54,388 bases of DNA from Sphingobacterium deserti (GCF_000757725.1 NZ_JJMU01000009.1:1-54388), one strand, 5' to 3'; positions 40,523 to 50,903 are shown, numbered from the stretch's first letter. Made by a program: numbers and translations. The notes: generated from the letters alone by a model not told the origin.

Positions 40523-42136
40523 TTAATCTTGTATAGTTAGTCGGACAATATTTCCTATGTCGCTTTTCCCATTAAACCGAGCGATAAAGCCTACCAACGT
40601 AATGGTTTTTTGGCCTAAACTATTTATTCCTTCCAAAGCGTCGTTTACTACCCCATCAAGCTTTCCGGTGTTATTATATTCTTGCGCTAGTGTCCCATCG
40701 GGATTAAGGATACACAATCCCTCCCGGGTTACATTCGCATATTTCGTAAAGCTGCCTGTGACTAAAATTAAACCATTCGATAGTTGGCGAACAAAGTTTG
40801 GCAGTCCACCTGAGAAGCCGAGGCTTCTGAATGTAGGGTCAATGGTTCCATTTTCATTGATCATAACAACCCCATTTGCCGTAGCACCGTTATATGTTGT
40901 AAACAGGCCTGTTAATAAATATTTGTCACTCGCGAGGGCAGGGATAACGGTATAGATCATGTCATTAGCTCCTGCGCCGGATTGGAAAGTGGGATCGACC
41001 GAACCATCGAAATTTAATCTTACAATATTGCCACTTATACTAGCTCCATTATAGCGATTATAACGCCCTACGACAACTAGCTTTCCATCAGCTTGCATGT
41101 ATCCGTCATTGATCAAGCCTTCAAATCCCTCGTTGGCTCGGACAGGTACAACAGATTTATTTAGATTAAAGGTAGAATCCAAACGTCCGTCTACATGCAT
41201 CCGCACGACCGAACCTACGGTAAAAAAATCCGTCAGCACGTTATCATAGGTAGAACGTTGGTAGAAATTGTCACTGTATGCACCGAAGCCTCCAAGCGCT
41301 GTCACGGTATTACGATAGACGAACGACCTCGTGATAGGCGAGCTTGTTCCACCGTTAAAAGTTGGTGTAACTAAGAAACTTTTTTCTGGATCGTCGGTGA
41401 GGTTTAATACTTCTACGGTTTCCGTTATTAACGCGCCCGATGGCGCTATGCGTGTGATATTTTGCACGAGATCCACCGAGTCATAATTTGTGATCGTTCC
41501 AGAGATAAGCAAATTTCCGTCGGATAGCTCATGGATATCATTTACAGAACCGTTTATAACCCCTTCACCAAAAGCCATTCCTGCTACAAATTCTCCGTTT
41601 GCTGTAATGCGGGCAAGACCATTTATAGTTGTTGAAGCTGCCGAACCATTGTAATCGGTAAACCTACCGCCTAGATATATGCTACCATTGTTTAATCGTT
41701 CTATGCTAAAAATAAATCCATTCGTGCCAGTTCCTGCGTTAAATGTCGGATCCAGAGCTACCTTGCCTAGAACTTGGCAAATAGGTCCGGGGTGAATCTG
41801 TCCGTTAACAACAATAGATGTACCTCCAGTGCTTACGTTTTCTGGCAATATAGCTGTCACAGTCGAGTCTGTTATTCGGCTAATTTGCGCTTCCATACCG
41901 TTGATCAAAAATTGCACATTCTCGCTATAATTTTCGACGCCATAGACTTTAAATGTCATCGCCGTACCTGCTCTGCCTTGACTTGGCGAAGGCAATTCGT
42001 CCGCAAAGCGAATAAGCGAACCCTCTTTGCCACCAGCATAGGGATCTGAACCATACAAGCCCGTATCATCGCAAGATGTTATGGAGATGGTAATGAGCAA
42101 GATAAATCCCATAAAGATCAAATGTTTCACTTTCAT
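40523..42136 (-). CDS. IPT/TIG and delta-60-repeat surface lipoprotein
   Basis: This is a 537-residue lipoprotein (cysteine in TSCDD, about residue 22). An IPT/TIG-like Ig domain spans about 45-120 (GRAGTAMTFKVYGVENYSENV). It is followed by at least five delta-60-type beta-propeller repeats (LDPTFNAGTGTNGFIFSI, VDPTFQSGAGANDMIYTV, IDPTFRSLGFSGGLPNFV, each with xxDPTF...GG.F..YNG). This resembles proteins that occupy the SusE/SusF slot of Bacteroidota loci (DUF5008 type). Role: probably surface glycan or protein binding. It starts 2 bases after the FAS1 gene and precedes LamG copy B. Confidence 0.78.
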   Translation of the reverse strand: MKVKHLIFMGFILLITISITSCDDTGLYGSDPYAGGKEGSLIRFADELPSPSQGRAGTAMTFKVYGVENYSENVQFLINGMEAQISRITDSTVTAILPENVSTGGTSIVVNGQIHPGPICQVLGKVALDPTFNAGTGTNGFIFSIERLNNGSIYLGGRFTDYNGSAASTTINGLARITANGEFVAGMAFGEGVINGSVNDIHELSDGNLLISGTITNYDSVDLVQNITRIAPSGALITETVEVLNLTDDPEKSFLVTPTFNGGTSSPITRSFVYRNTVTALGGFGAYSDNFYQRSTYDNVLTDFFTVGSVVRMHVDGRLDSTFNLNKSVVPVRANEGFEGLINDGYMQADGKLVVVGRYNRYNGASISGNIVRLNFDGSVDPTFQSGAGANDMIYTVIPALASDKYLLTGLFTTYNGATANGVVMINENGTIDPTFRSLGFSGGLPNFVRQLSNGLILVTGSFTKYANVTREGLCILNPDGTLAQEYNNTGKLDGVVNDALEGINSLGQKTITLVGFIARFNGKSDIGNIVRLTIQD

Positions 42137-42138
42137 AC

Positions 42139-42876
42139 TTAATCCTCCGTTATATAGTCTATCCCTAACTCACGCACTCGTGATATGAAACGCTCGGGCT
42201 GAAATGCGAAATAATGCCGTATGTAATTGATGACATGTACACGTCCATTGGTTGGTTTGATATTGGACGAAGCAATCATGGTATTGAGCCAACCTGTCCT
42301 TGGCTGCGCAAAATCAGGTATGTATGAAATCATCATTTGCCGGGGTCCCATATACTTTATAACAGAGCCTTCATTTACCAAATCATGATACATTACGCCG
42401 ACATTAATTGGCGCTTCTATATTTAGCGTTTGATACAGTTGTCCGGGAAAAGCATACAGCGCCAATGTATCTACCTGAGGGATATCTATCAGACCATAAT
42501 CTCCCCGAATCATATACTGCTCCAGGAAATAACGCCACACCTCCGGTTTTACTTCTTGAAATGAAGTAATAGTGTCCTGGCCTAAGAAATAAAGCTGTCT
42601 GTTAAGCTCTTTTATTGTTTTATTAATACTAGGGTCGGGCGGTGCGAAAAAGGTAATATCCTCATTTTGCAAAACCTCTTCCATCCCGGCGTGGCGTATC
42701 ACCTGCACCAGCGTATCAAAAGGATCTATCGGCAGCTTTGCTTTTGAATCCAAATATTCCATCATATTTCCATTAAAAAACTCACTGTGGGTTCCTGAAT
42801 CTTGGAAATAATCATCTCGAGCGCACGCCCCGGCTAAGATAACCGGCACGAACAAAAACAGTAATATCTTCTTCAT
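42139..42876 (-). CDS. FAS1 (fasciclin) domain lipoprotein, copy 2
   Basis: This 245-residue lipoprotein has C18 in LAGAC. A single fasciclin-like domain (about 50-235) has PFDTLVQVIRHAGMEEVL, ITFFAPPDPSINK, and a final NGRVHVINYIRHYF strand typical of FAS1. FAS1 domains mediate adhesion or carbohydrate/protein binding. It directly follows the second SusD gene (12 bases) and precedes the IPT gene by 2 bases. A related FAS1 gene also follows the first SusD, so FAS1 seems a fixed partner of each SusCD pair here. Confidence 0.8.
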   Translation of the reverse strand: MKKILLFLFVPVILAGACARDDYFQDSGTHSEFFNGNMMEYLDSKAKLPIDPFDTLVQVIRHAGMEEVLQNEDITFFAPPDPSINKTIKELNRQLYFLGQDTITSFQEVKPEVWRYFLEQYMIRGDYGLIDIPQVDTLALYAFPGQLYQTLNIEAPINVGVMYHDLVNEGSVIKYMGPRQMMISYIPDFAQPRTGWLNTMIASSNIKPTNGRVHVINYIRHYFAFQPERFISRVRELGIDYITED

Positions 42877-42888
42877 ATTCTTAATATT

Positions 42889-44490
42889 TTAGCGCCAATA
42901 TTCGTTTAATCGCATAAAAGGATTGTTGCTTAAAGCCTTTGGATGTATAGGCCAAGTCCAAGCTTCCTGTAAAAAAACACTGTAAGGCATAGTGTGCCAG
43001 CAATACTCTGAATCCAGCAATCTCTTGGTTCGCACCAGGTCATAATAATAATGGCCTTCGCCCATAAGTTCTTTACAGCGCTCCCAAAAAATGGCATCGG
43101 CTAGATTATTGTCGTAATTGTTACTTGCAGGATATAGGCCTGCATTGGCTCGGGATCGCACCATGTTCAGTAGCGAAGTGGCTTTATCATCTTGCCCTAA
43201 GGCGGCTAGTGCTTCTGCCTGCAACAAAATAGACTCCGCCAAACGAAAAACAATTTGGTAATAGCCCACCGATTGTTCCGTATTTTCTTCGCCGAAAGCA
43301 AAATTGAAAAACTTAAAACACAGGAATGAGCCTTCTCCTTCGTACATTTCAGGGCGGCTCCGAAACCATGCTTCTATTCTGCCATCGGGTTCACTTTCTG
43401 GATAAATTTTACGCATGTAATCCGGTTCGAAGGCAGCTTCGCTATTGAAACGATCCTGATTTAATGCAAAGTAGGGGGCGTGCAGTACATGACCAACAAA
43501 ATGTCGCCTATAACGTTCTATACGTTCTGTTCCGGATGGGGAATTAGGATCTTGGTAATTGGGATTCGTCGGGATTTCAAACAGACCTTCTCTAGAGCGG
43601 CCGTTAAAAATCTCTGCTGACCTTGTTATTGGCAAAAGCTCATAGGCACCTTCCTGTTGTACACCCGTCAAAATCAATTCATCACCTAAGCTGTCTACAG
43701 TCTGGTAATAGGAAACCGCATTTCCCTCTTCAAATCCGGCGCACCACATATTGAGGTGCATCATCAAGGCAAGTACTCCGCCACGATTGGCTCGTACACC
43801 TCTGTTCGTAGGGTCCTCATAGGTCCATGGTAAATCATCTTTTATCGCTTTTAGTTCCGCGATGCATCGCTTTGCTACTTCAATATGGTTTGTCCGCGGT
43901 AAAGGGTCTTGGTTATAGGCATTTGTATAATAGGGCACATCACCGAAATGGCGCAGCAATAAATAATAGGTAACACAGCGCATGAATACGGCCTCGGCCT
44001 GGTAGCGGCGAACAATATTCTCAGATATTGAAGGGTCACTTATCGCTATTTCCGGCACTTTCTCATACAGGATATTTGCTGATTGGATGACCCGATAGGC
44101 GGGTGTCCAGTCATCCATTTTGTTCCAGGCTGCTTCCGGCGCCCAAAAGGAATTTGCTCCGTCCGCCCCATCTGAAGTGAGTGCCTGCACGTTTATTAGC
44201 GTCCTGATCTGTCCTTCGGCAATCATAGGAATGTCCATTCTGTTTGGAAAACTTTGTGTTTTTACAACCGGTGAATTCCTGAAATCGCCTACTAGCATTG
44301 TTGGTCGTTCTATACCTATGCCTATGCGAAATTGTCGATAAATTTCCAACATAAAAGTTTCCGCGTCATTGATATCTTGCCAGAAATTATTACCCGATAG
44401 GCTATCTTTTGGTTCTACGTTCAGAAAGTTCTGACATCCGGTAGAAAACAGCAGCAACACTGCTATGATTTGAATTTTTATGTTCTTCAT
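42889..44490 (-). CDS. SusD/RagB-family nutrient-binding lipoprotein, copy 2
   Basis: This 533-residue lipoprotein starts at ATG 44490 (MKNIKIQ), with C19 in STGC. It has the typical SusD order: N-terminal NFLNVEPKDSLSGNNFWQ, TPR helices (RYQAEAVFMRCVTYYLLLRHFGDVPYY), and the C-terminal AEALAALGQDDKATSLLNMVRSRA and ELMGEGHYYYDLVRTKRLL. It forms the lid of the SusC barrel and binds the imported ligand. It starts 17 bases after SusC copy 2. Confidence 0.95.
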   Translation of the reverse strand: MKNIKIQIIAVLLLFSTGCQNFLNVEPKDSLSGNNFWQDINDAETFMLEIYRQFRIGIGIERPTMLVGDFRNSPVVKTQSFPNRMDIPMIAEGQIRTLINVQALTSDGADGANSFWAPEAAWNKMDDWTPAYRVIQSANILYEKVPEIAISDPSISENIVRRYQAEAVFMRCVTYYLLLRHFGDVPYYTNAYNQDPLPRTNHIEVAKRCIAELKAIKDDLPWTYEDPTNRGVRANRGGVLALMMHLNMWCAGFEEGNAVSYYQTVDSLGDELILTGVQQEGAYELLPITRSAEIFNGRSREGLFEIPTNPNYQDPNSPSGTERIERYRRHFVGHVLHAPYFALNQDRFNSEAAFEPDYMRKIYPESEPDGRIEAWFRSRPEMYEGEGSFLCFKFFNFAFGEENTEQSVGYYQIVFRLAESILLQAEALAALGQDDKATSLLNMVRSRANAGLYPASNNYDNNLADAIFWERCKELMGEGHYYYDLVRTKRLLDSEYCWHTMPYSVFLQEAWTWPIHPKALSNNPFMRLNEYWR

Positions 44491-44507
44491 CTTCTGCAAT
44501 TGTTTTG

Positions 44508-47500
44508 TTAGAATTGGACGCTCACTCCGCAGGTATAGCTGCGCGCTGTTGGGTAGCCGTCTGTGCGGTCGTACCCTGTTGATGTTACCAACTCGGGGTT
44601 TGGCCCAGAATAGCGCGAGAATGTTGCAACATTATTTGCGGTAAGATATACACGCATAGATGTGATGCCATATCGCTGCGTTTTCTCGCGTGGGAAATTG
44701 TAGCCCACTGTTATATAATTAATTTTAAGATAGGATCCATCTTCCATAAATAACGTCTGATTCGCTCGATAAGGCCTAATGGCCCCGAACCTTTGATAAT
44801 CAAATGGGTTCGGAAAATCTGCGACATCGCCATTTTGGCCCCAAAAGAGATACTGATCGAGCGGAAGTAATGCGGCATTTTTTCGTCCAGCATCTTCGCC
44901 GAAAAGTGGACTACTGTATGAACTCATCTGATTGGCCAACGCTGCATTGATGATATCGCGACGGTAGGTGTAGGATAGCTGCGTATTTAGTGTAAACCCT
45001 TTGTAGCGTAAGCTTGTACTGAAGCCGCCAATCAGCTTCGGTTGGGAATTTCCTACCACAACGGCATCCCTATCATCTATAATATAGTCCCCGTTTACGT
45101 CAGTCCAAAATGGATCACCCGCTTTGAAATAATAGGTCTGACCATCACTTACTAGCTTAAGCGCTTCTCCATTCGCAGGGTTGATCGGAACATCGGCATC
45201 CGTCGCAAATGTCCCACGATAATTAAAAAGTACGTGTGACATACTGTTGCGCCCCAAACGATATAGTGTATGGAACCCATATTGTGGATCTCGGAGTAAA
45301 AATTCCCGATTATTATCCGGAAGCATCGTAAGCACATCTTCATTCCATGCGCCGTTCAAGGAGATGTCCCAATAAAGTTCACTATCCTGTCCTAAAGGTC
45401 GAACCATAAGATTGAATTCATAGCCGTAATTCACCATACTTACCTCATTGGTATTAAGTTTACTGAACCCGTTGTGGTCTGCCAAAGGCTTCTCCCAAAG
45501 CATATTATCAACCTGTCTATAATACAACTCTTGCGTAGTGGTGACGCGGTTGCCAAAAAGTCCAAATTCCATTGCACCACTCAATTGCGTAGTTGTAGAC
45601 GGTATTAAGCGCGTGTTAGGCATCCTTTCCCAGTCGAAACCGATCGTTTGGTTGTTATTGAAGTATCCGGCATAGGTGTATCGTCCGTTTGCATCGAAAA
45701 TTGTTCCTGTAGGCACTATGGTTTTGCCCCAAGATCCCCGTAAAGAAAGAAAATCTAACCAGTCAAACCTTTCTGTGAGCCAAGGTTCCTTATCCAGGTT
45801 CCAGCGTAGTGCCAGTGAGGGATTACGGCGCCAAGGAATATCAGAACCCACTACAGATGACCGATCCCAGCGGTAGGTGGCGTCAAAGATATAGCGACTG
45901 GAAAATAAGTTTATACTTGCTGTTCCCGCGAAACCTGCTTCTCGGAGCTCTGCCATATTATTGAGTATCCCCCCGAGAGCACTGCCTGCATTAAAACCGA
46001 ATGGCCCTTCCAGCTGATCATTTGGGTATCCGAACTTTTGTTGCGCCTTCGCCTGAAAATCTGTTGACTTTAATTCACTAAAGACATAGGTACTGAATAA
46101 ATGCGTGCCGAACTCTTTAAGATAGTTGAGTCGGGTTAGATTGTACAGGACATTCCGTTGGCTATCGTAATTATAGCTTACGGGGTTGTTGTTATTTGCG
46201 ATACCAGGGGTAAAGTTATCCGTACGAGTGGAGATATAATTAAAGGAGAATTGATTACTGGCCCGCAATCCCTTTAACACTTCAAAATCCATATCTAAAG
46301 TTGTTCTTAGATCATTCGTTCGGTTATCGTTTCGTCCGGCTAAGCTGGAAATGATATCCGGGCTGACGAATGACGCACTGGGTGAGGGCAATAAGGAGGA
46401 GGCGGACGACGCTGAAGCTACGCCGCCTTGAGTGACGGAGTTTCCGCTTCCAGTTTTTTGAGACCCAAAGTTTCCAGACATTGTTGACATCACGCGAAAA
46501 CGTTGCGTAGGCCGATATTCAGCATTCATATTTAGCGTATATCTGCTAAACCCTGTATTTTGTATAATCCCTCGCTCATTATAATATGCGCCATTAATTT
46601 TATAATTGTACGTCACATCGCCACCTGAAGCGTTGATGTTGTGGGTTTGATTATATCTAGGTTGATAAAATACATCTTGCCAATTGGTAGCATTGTTGTA
46701 ATATGGATTTAAACTATCAGATAAGATTGGGTTATTATAGACAAGATCCCTGGCTCCCCAAACATCACCATTATTGTACGTCATAATCTGGTTTATCCGA
46801 GCATAGCGTTCATCCATCCCACCAATTGTAGCACGCAACCGCGGCGGCACACTGAGAAACTGATTGGTAGTATATTGAATAATGGGAACTTTGGACTGTC
46901 CTCTTTTCGTCGTGATGATAATGACCCCGTAAGCTCCTCGGGAACCATACAAAGCCGTCGCTGCCGCATCTTTTAATATATCAACATTCTCGATATCTTC
47001 CGGAGGGATCATCGATATGGGACTAATACCAACACCACCAGTATTGAAACCATAAGCAAAATCGGTGTTATCATCGACCTGTATACCATCTACAATGTAG
47101 AGTGGCGAGGTCGGTGTCAAGAAACCATCCATACCAGCCCCAGATTGCGAAATATTCGACAACCCCCGAATCATGACCGATGTTCTGGCACCTGGTTGCC
47201 CTGTATTCAGCTGCACATTCATCCCTGCGACCTTGCCTTGCAACATCTGCATGACATTGGAAACAGGATTGTCTTGAAGTTGACTTCCATCGATACGCAC
47301 CGAAGATCCGGTCATCGTTTCTTGCTTCCGTGCCATGTAGCCCTGTACGACTACCTCTTCTATTGCATTCTGCTTTTTCGACAAATACACGTTAAAAATC
47401 AATACCTTCTTACCAGCTAGATTTTCCGTGACAGGGTTGTAACCGATGCTGTTAAATAGCAGCTGATCATCGGCAGAGACAGAGACTTTAAAGTAACCTC

Positions 47501-47669
47501 GCTTGTCCGTCGCCCCCACCCCCCGCTTGAGCTTGGTGGATTGTATAGAGACATTTGCGATCCCAGTTCGGTTCTCCGCATCTTGCACGAACCCAGAGAC
47601 CTCAACTTGTTGGCCATAAGCAACCAAAGTGATAATTGCGGTAAGCATAGTTACTATATATTTTTTCAT
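44508..47669 (-). CDS. SusC/RagA-family TonB-dependent outer-membrane transporter, copy 2
   Basis: This 1053-residue protein has a signal peptide (ending AYGQ), then a carboxypeptidase-regulatory-like domain (about 22-95, EVSGFVQDAENRTGIANV). The RagA-type EEVVVQGY motif (about 104-111) and plug (VMQMLQGKVAGMNVQLN, RGAYGVIIITTKRG) precede the 22-stranded barrel. It has a normal architecture and length for SusC. It imports glycan or peptide ligands using TonB energy and pairs with SusD copy 2. It lies 13 bases after the unknown lipoprotein. Confidence 0.96.
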   Translation of the reverse strand: MKKYIVTMLTAIITLVAYGQQVEVSGFVQDAENRTGIANVSIQSTKLKRGVGATDKRGYFKVSVSADDQLLFNSIGYNPVTENLAGKKVLIFNVYLSKKQNAIEEVVVQGYMARKQETMTGSSVRIDGSQLQDNPVSNVMQMLQGKVAGMNVQLNTGQPGARTSVMIRGLSNISQSGAGMDGFLTPTSPLYIVDGIQVDDNTDFAYGFNTGGVGISPISMIPPEDIENVDILKDAAATALYGSRGAYGVIIITTKRGQSKVPIIQYTTNQFLSVPPRLRATIGGMDERYARINQIMTYNNGDVWGARDLVYNNPILSDSLNPYYNNATNWQDVFYQPRYNQTHNINASGGDVTYNYKINGAYYNERGIIQNTGFSRYTLNMNAEYRPTQRFRVMSTMSGNFGSQKTGSGNSVTQGGVASASSASSLLPSPSASFVSPDIISSLAGRNDNRTNDLRTTLDMDFEVLKGLRASNQFSFNYISTRTDNFTPGIANNNNPVSYNYDSQRNVLYNLTRLNYLKEFGTHLFSTYVFSELKSTDFQAKAQQKFGYPNDQLEGPFGFNAGSALGGILNNMAELREAGFAGTASINLFSSRYIFDATYRWDRSSVVGSDIPWRRNPSLALRWNLDKEPWLTERFDWLDFLSLRGSWGKTIVPTGTIFDANGRYTYAGYFNNNQTIGFDWERMPNTRLIPSTTTQLSGAMEFGLFGNRVTTTQELYYRQVDNMLWEKPLADHNGFSKLNTNEVSMVNYGYEFNLMVRPLGQDSELYWDISLNGAWNEDVLTMLPDNNREFLLRDPQYGFHTLYRLGRNSMSHVLFNYRGTFATDADVPINPANGEALKLVSDGQTYYFKAGDPFWTDVNGDYIIDDRDAVVVGNSQPKLIGGFSTSLRYKGFTLNTQLSYTYRRDIINAALANQMSSYSSPLFGEDAGRKNAALLPLDQYLFWGQNGDVADFPNPFDYQRFGAIRPYRANQTLFMEDGSYLKINYITVGYNFPREKTQRYGITSMRVYLTANNVATFSRYSGPNPELVTSTGYDRTDGYPTARSYTCGVSVQF

Positions 47670-47682
47670 TGGATACGCTCAA

Positions 47683-48660
47683 TTAATCGTTGGAAAATAA
47701 TGGTGCTTCTTTATTGAAGTAAATAATTACTTCCCAGTCGCCTTGTTGATGGATCTTAAATGGGAACTCTACAAAATGTTCAGATCTAAAACCCCCTAAA
47801 CCAATCCGTTCAAAAGCAAACTGAACAAACGCAAAGCCGCTTTGATTCGTGTATTTAGTGGTGACCGTACTGCTTAATGGTATGGGGTATTCCACATCAT
47901 AAGTAACGACCGAGGAATCACTAGCAAAACGCTTATTAAATCCATGCAGCAATTCGTCCCATTTTGTATTGCCAAAGTGGTTTAATGATATTGGGTTTAA
48001 ATCAGGATCGAACATTTTAAAGGACAACGTATTGCCCTCACCGACGCGATTAAACCAAACGTCGATGTTTTCATCAAAAAGTATCGTGCGTGTTGAATCG
48101 CCCAATATAAAAGAGTTGGATACCCCCGTTTCGTACGGCTGTTCTAGCTGTGGAACTAATCGCAAATCCCGGAAATAACGCCGCCCCCCCGTACTGCTCA
48201 CCTCTACATCAAAGTAGTAGCCGGAATCAGGGAACACTTTTAATATGCTGGAATTCGCTGTCCCCCACATGGTGAACATGCCCGAGTGCTCGCCTATCTC
48301 CCACAGTGGCCGCATGGAAGTATCCCTTTTCGCTCGAATCTCTTCAGTGGAGTTTTCCTCACCCGTATACCGGCCCGTCCAAATGGATACAGGAAAAAGC
48401 TTTAATAACTCCGGCGCGGGCCTCCCATCAAATGCACGCACACTGGAAATACGGAAAGTCAAGGGCAAGGAAGAGTTTCCATTATTAAAGTTCTCGGCAA
48501 ATACGGATGTTCTTCCCAAAACAGGATCGTAAGCTACGCGTGTAAAATTCATATCTAAACTGAATGCATTTAAATCCTGCGGAAAATTATTTTTACATCC
48601 ATATGCCATTAGTAATACTGTTATGGCAGAGATCAACCTCAGATATTTGTTTTTCATCAT
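47683..48660 (-). CDS. SusCD-associated surface lipoprotein (unknown; possibly DUF5007 type)
   Basis: This is a 325-residue lipoprotein with C22 in AYGCKNN. It contains mixed beta sequence with YFDVEVSSTGGRRYFRDLRL and a C-terminal KIHQQGDWEVIIYFNKEAP strand, and no enzyme motif was seen. In many Bacteroidota loci a protein of this size lies between FAS1/SusD genes and the next SusC. I think it may belong to the DUF5007 group, but this is weak. It probably binds ligand at the cell surface. It starts 4 bases after FAS1 copy 1 and ends 13 bases before SusC copy 2. Confidence 0.55.
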   Translation of the reverse strand: MMKNKYLRLISAITVLLMAYGCKNNFPQDLNAFSLDMNFTRVAYDPVLGRTSVFAENFNNGNSSLPLTFRISSVRAFDGRPAPELLKLFPVSIWTGRYTGEENSTEEIRAKRDTSMRPLWEIGEHSGMFTMWGTANSSILKVFPDSGYYFDVEVSSTGGRRYFRDLRLVPQLEQPYETGVSNSFILGDSTRTILFDENIDVWFNRVGEGNTLSFKMFDPDLNPISLNHFGNTKWDELLHGFNKRFASDSSVVTYDVEYPIPLSSTVTTKYTNQSGFAFVQFAFERIGLGGFRSEHFVEFPFKIHQQGDWEVIIYFNKEAPLFSND

Positions 48661-48664
48661 ATCT

Positions 48665-49333
48665 CTATTTATTCATTCTCGTTAAAAATTCACCAAAACC
48701 AAACTCATGGTTATTTGCCAAAATATGTAGTACCGAGTTTGAAGTTCTGATATTGACCCCTTGCGTGCTGGTGCGAATCCATTGATTGACGAAGTTTGAT
48801 TCCTTGGTGTAGCTGTAGTAGACGATGGGCAGGCCTCCCCCAATAAAACCAGACGATTGCTGTTTAATTTGCTGCGCGTGCATGTTGCCGGTGTTTATTT
48901 CTGGGTATTTAACGGTTTCTACATATAAACCATCTATAAAAAGCATTTCTTCGGTCGTAATCAGTCCTCCCACGAGATATTTGCTCATTAAACTATCTAA
49001 CTCGACGCTATCTACTGTTTGCAAACTCAAGGTTTCTTTTTGCTGACTGCTTCTAAGAAGATTTAAATTTGTTATGGCGAGCCGAAACGATTCATTTGTT
49101 AGCGAGAATACTGTAACATCCCCAGTTTCAATAATTTGTTTATATTCTGGCAAACGATCTAAGACAACGAGTAATGAATCGTAGAGGCCTGGTTTGGAAG
49201 CATAGTAAGCGATCGCGTCTCCATCGAAGACACTCTCTGTATTCTCGTAATTGTAGTAGCCGTCGTATTGCTTGCAAGAGATGCCTAGGATAAGCAACGA
49301 CCCGAAGAAGATTCTGATTAGTAGATTTCCCAT
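48665..49333 (-). CDS. FAS1-like (fasciclin) lipoprotein, copy 1
   Basis: This 222-residue lipoprotein starts at ATG 49333 (MGNLLIRIFFGSLLILGISC), with the lipobox cysteine in GISC at residue 20. Like FAS1 copy 2 it contains DSLLVVLDRLPEYKQIIETGDVTVFSLTNESF, the fasciclin entry, and a final VNIRTSNSVLHILANNHEFGF. It is less conserved than copy 2 but holds the same place after a SusD gene (11 bases). The role is likely adhesion or ligand binding. Confidence 0.7.
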   Translation of the reverse strand: MGNLLIRIFFGSLLILGISCKQYDGYYNYENTESVFDGDAIAYYASKPGLYDSLLVVLDRLPEYKQIIETGDVTVFSLTNESFRLAITNLNLLRSSQQKETLSLQTVDSVELDSLMSKYLVGGLITTEEMLFIDGLYVETVKYPEINTGNMHAQQIKQQSSGFIGGGLPIVYYSYTKESNFVNQWIRTSTQGVNIRTSNSVLHILANNHEFGFGEFLTRMNK

Positions 49334-49344
49334 GTGTTTATGTA

Positions 49345-50892
49345 TTAATTCCAATAGGGATTTTGTTTTAAATTTGGGTTAGCAGCCAATACTTCCGCTG
49401 CAACTGGCCAAAAAATTCCTTTCTCTGTTATCAGCGTATTGAATGCCGCATCGTCTCCTTTGATTTTATGATACCGTACTTGATCAAACCAACGATGCCC
49501 CTCCCCCATCAGCTCACGCTGGCGCTCTAAGAAAATTTCATCCAACAAGTCCGGCGATGGAGCAATTTCGGGAAGTCCTCTGTTCTTACGTAGCTGCCCA
49601 AGAATACCTCGCGCCAGCTCCTGCTCACCCAAAACGGCTAATGCTTCCGCACGCAATAATGCAATATCTTCTAAACGGGAAAACACGATTGCCGAACTGA
49701 ACATTGGGAATGATCCGTCCGTAGATCCCCCGCGGATGACCTTAATCTTGCTGAAAATCGGACGTTCGCTTTGGAAATCCGTGAAATAACTTGTTACTGG
49801 AATTCCCACCGAATTGAAAGTAAACCTTAAGTCTCCTGTTTCCCGAAAGATGGAAACTATTCTATCGCGCGGTATATATATTTCAGGAATAGGTCTCGGA
49901 ACCAAGGGCTCTGCAAGAGCCAACTGTTCAATATGCCCATCAAAAGATCCTTCTAACGCTGACCACTTAAACGGGAATGCGACAAGTTGAGAGTTTGTTG
50001 AGGTAAAGAAGAAACCCTCTGCGGAAGTCAGATTGCCTATCGGCACATACCCTGCCACAGATTTAGCAGCATTTGCCAACACATATTCGGAGTAAACGGA
50101 AGATTCCAAATATTTGCCGCTCCAGGCCATAAGATGTGCCAATATTGCATTGACGGATATGCGGTTAAACAATACACCGTCCCAATTCTCGAACGTAGAA
50201 CCATGATAGAACTCTATAGGATAAATCTCGTCTGTAAGTGATCCATAACGAAATGGCAATACGTTTAGGGCCGCTCTCAACTCTTGCTCTGCATAAGCCA
50301 AAACAGCATTTTCCGGAGATTGCGATACTTTAGGAAAAGTCCCTTCATAAGCTTTATCCCATATAGGCACATCTCCCCATATCCGAGCCATCAAAAAATA
50401 GCAAAAGCCCTTGAGTGCTCTTGCTTGCGCCACATCAATACGCTGGTTAAGCGCTGTATACTGTTGATCAACCGCAACAATTTTTCCGGAATTCTCGATA
50501 AAAAGATTCGCAGCATTAATTACAGCAAAGAATTTGCGCCAATTGCTTAGGTTTTCTATGAGGGGATAGGAAGCCGTTAAATTGCCGGAAACCGCTTCTT
50601 GAAGATCTCGCCGACTAGAAGCCAGAAAATCACCTTGGCGCACATCGCCGTAAATCCACTGCGCGTTGTCTTGTGCCAATGCGGATCGAAGCAATCCATA
50701 AATGCCCATCAAAGAGGCACGAGCATCATTAATATTTTGCCACTTGTTTTCCTCGTTCACAATATGTTGTGAATCAACATCCAAAAGTTTATCACAGGAT
50801 GCTAATGTAAAGATTAAGGCTAAAATTAACCCTCGGCCAACTGTTAGTCGAAAACCTTTCTTAGTTTCCGTTTGTTTGTATGTATCTTTCAT
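49345..50892 (-). CDS. SusD/RagB-family lipoprotein, copy 1
   Basis: This 515-residue lipoprotein has C33 in TLASCDKLLDVDSQ. SusD marks are ENKWQNINDARASLMGIYGLL, QARALKGFCYFLMARIWGDVPIWDKAY and the C-terminal ELMGEGHRWFDQVRYHKI with FWPVAAEVLAANPNLKQNPYW. It partners SusC copy 1, 11 bases upstream. Sequence is clearly diverged from SusD copy 2, suggesting the two pairs import different ligands or fragments of one. Confidence 0.94.
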   Translation of the reverse strand: MKDTYKQTETKKGFRLTVGRGLILALIFTLASCDKLLDVDSQHIVNEENKWQNINDARASLMGIYGLLRSALAQDNAQWIYGDVRQGDFLASSRRDLQEAVSGNLTASYPLIENLSNWRKFFAVINAANLFIENSGKIVAVDQQYTALNQRIDVAQARALKGFCYFLMARIWGDVPIWDKAYEGTFPKVSQSPENAVLAYAEQELRAALNVLPFRYGSLTDEIYPIEFYHGSTFENWDGVLFNRISVNAILAHLMAWSGKYLESSVYSEYVLANAAKSVAGYVPIGNLTSAEGFFFTSTNSQLVAFPFKWSALEGSFDGHIEQLALAEPLVPRPIPEIYIPRDRIVSIFRETGDLRFTFNSVGIPVTSYFTDFQSERPIFSKIKVIRGGSTDGSFPMFSSAIVFSRLEDIALLRAEALAVLGEQELARGILGQLRKNRGLPEIAPSPDLLDEIFLERQRELMGEGHRWFDQVRYHKIKGDDAAFNTLITEKGIFWPVAAEVLAANPNLKQNPYWN

Positions 50893-50903
50893 CCTCCAAA
50901 AGA

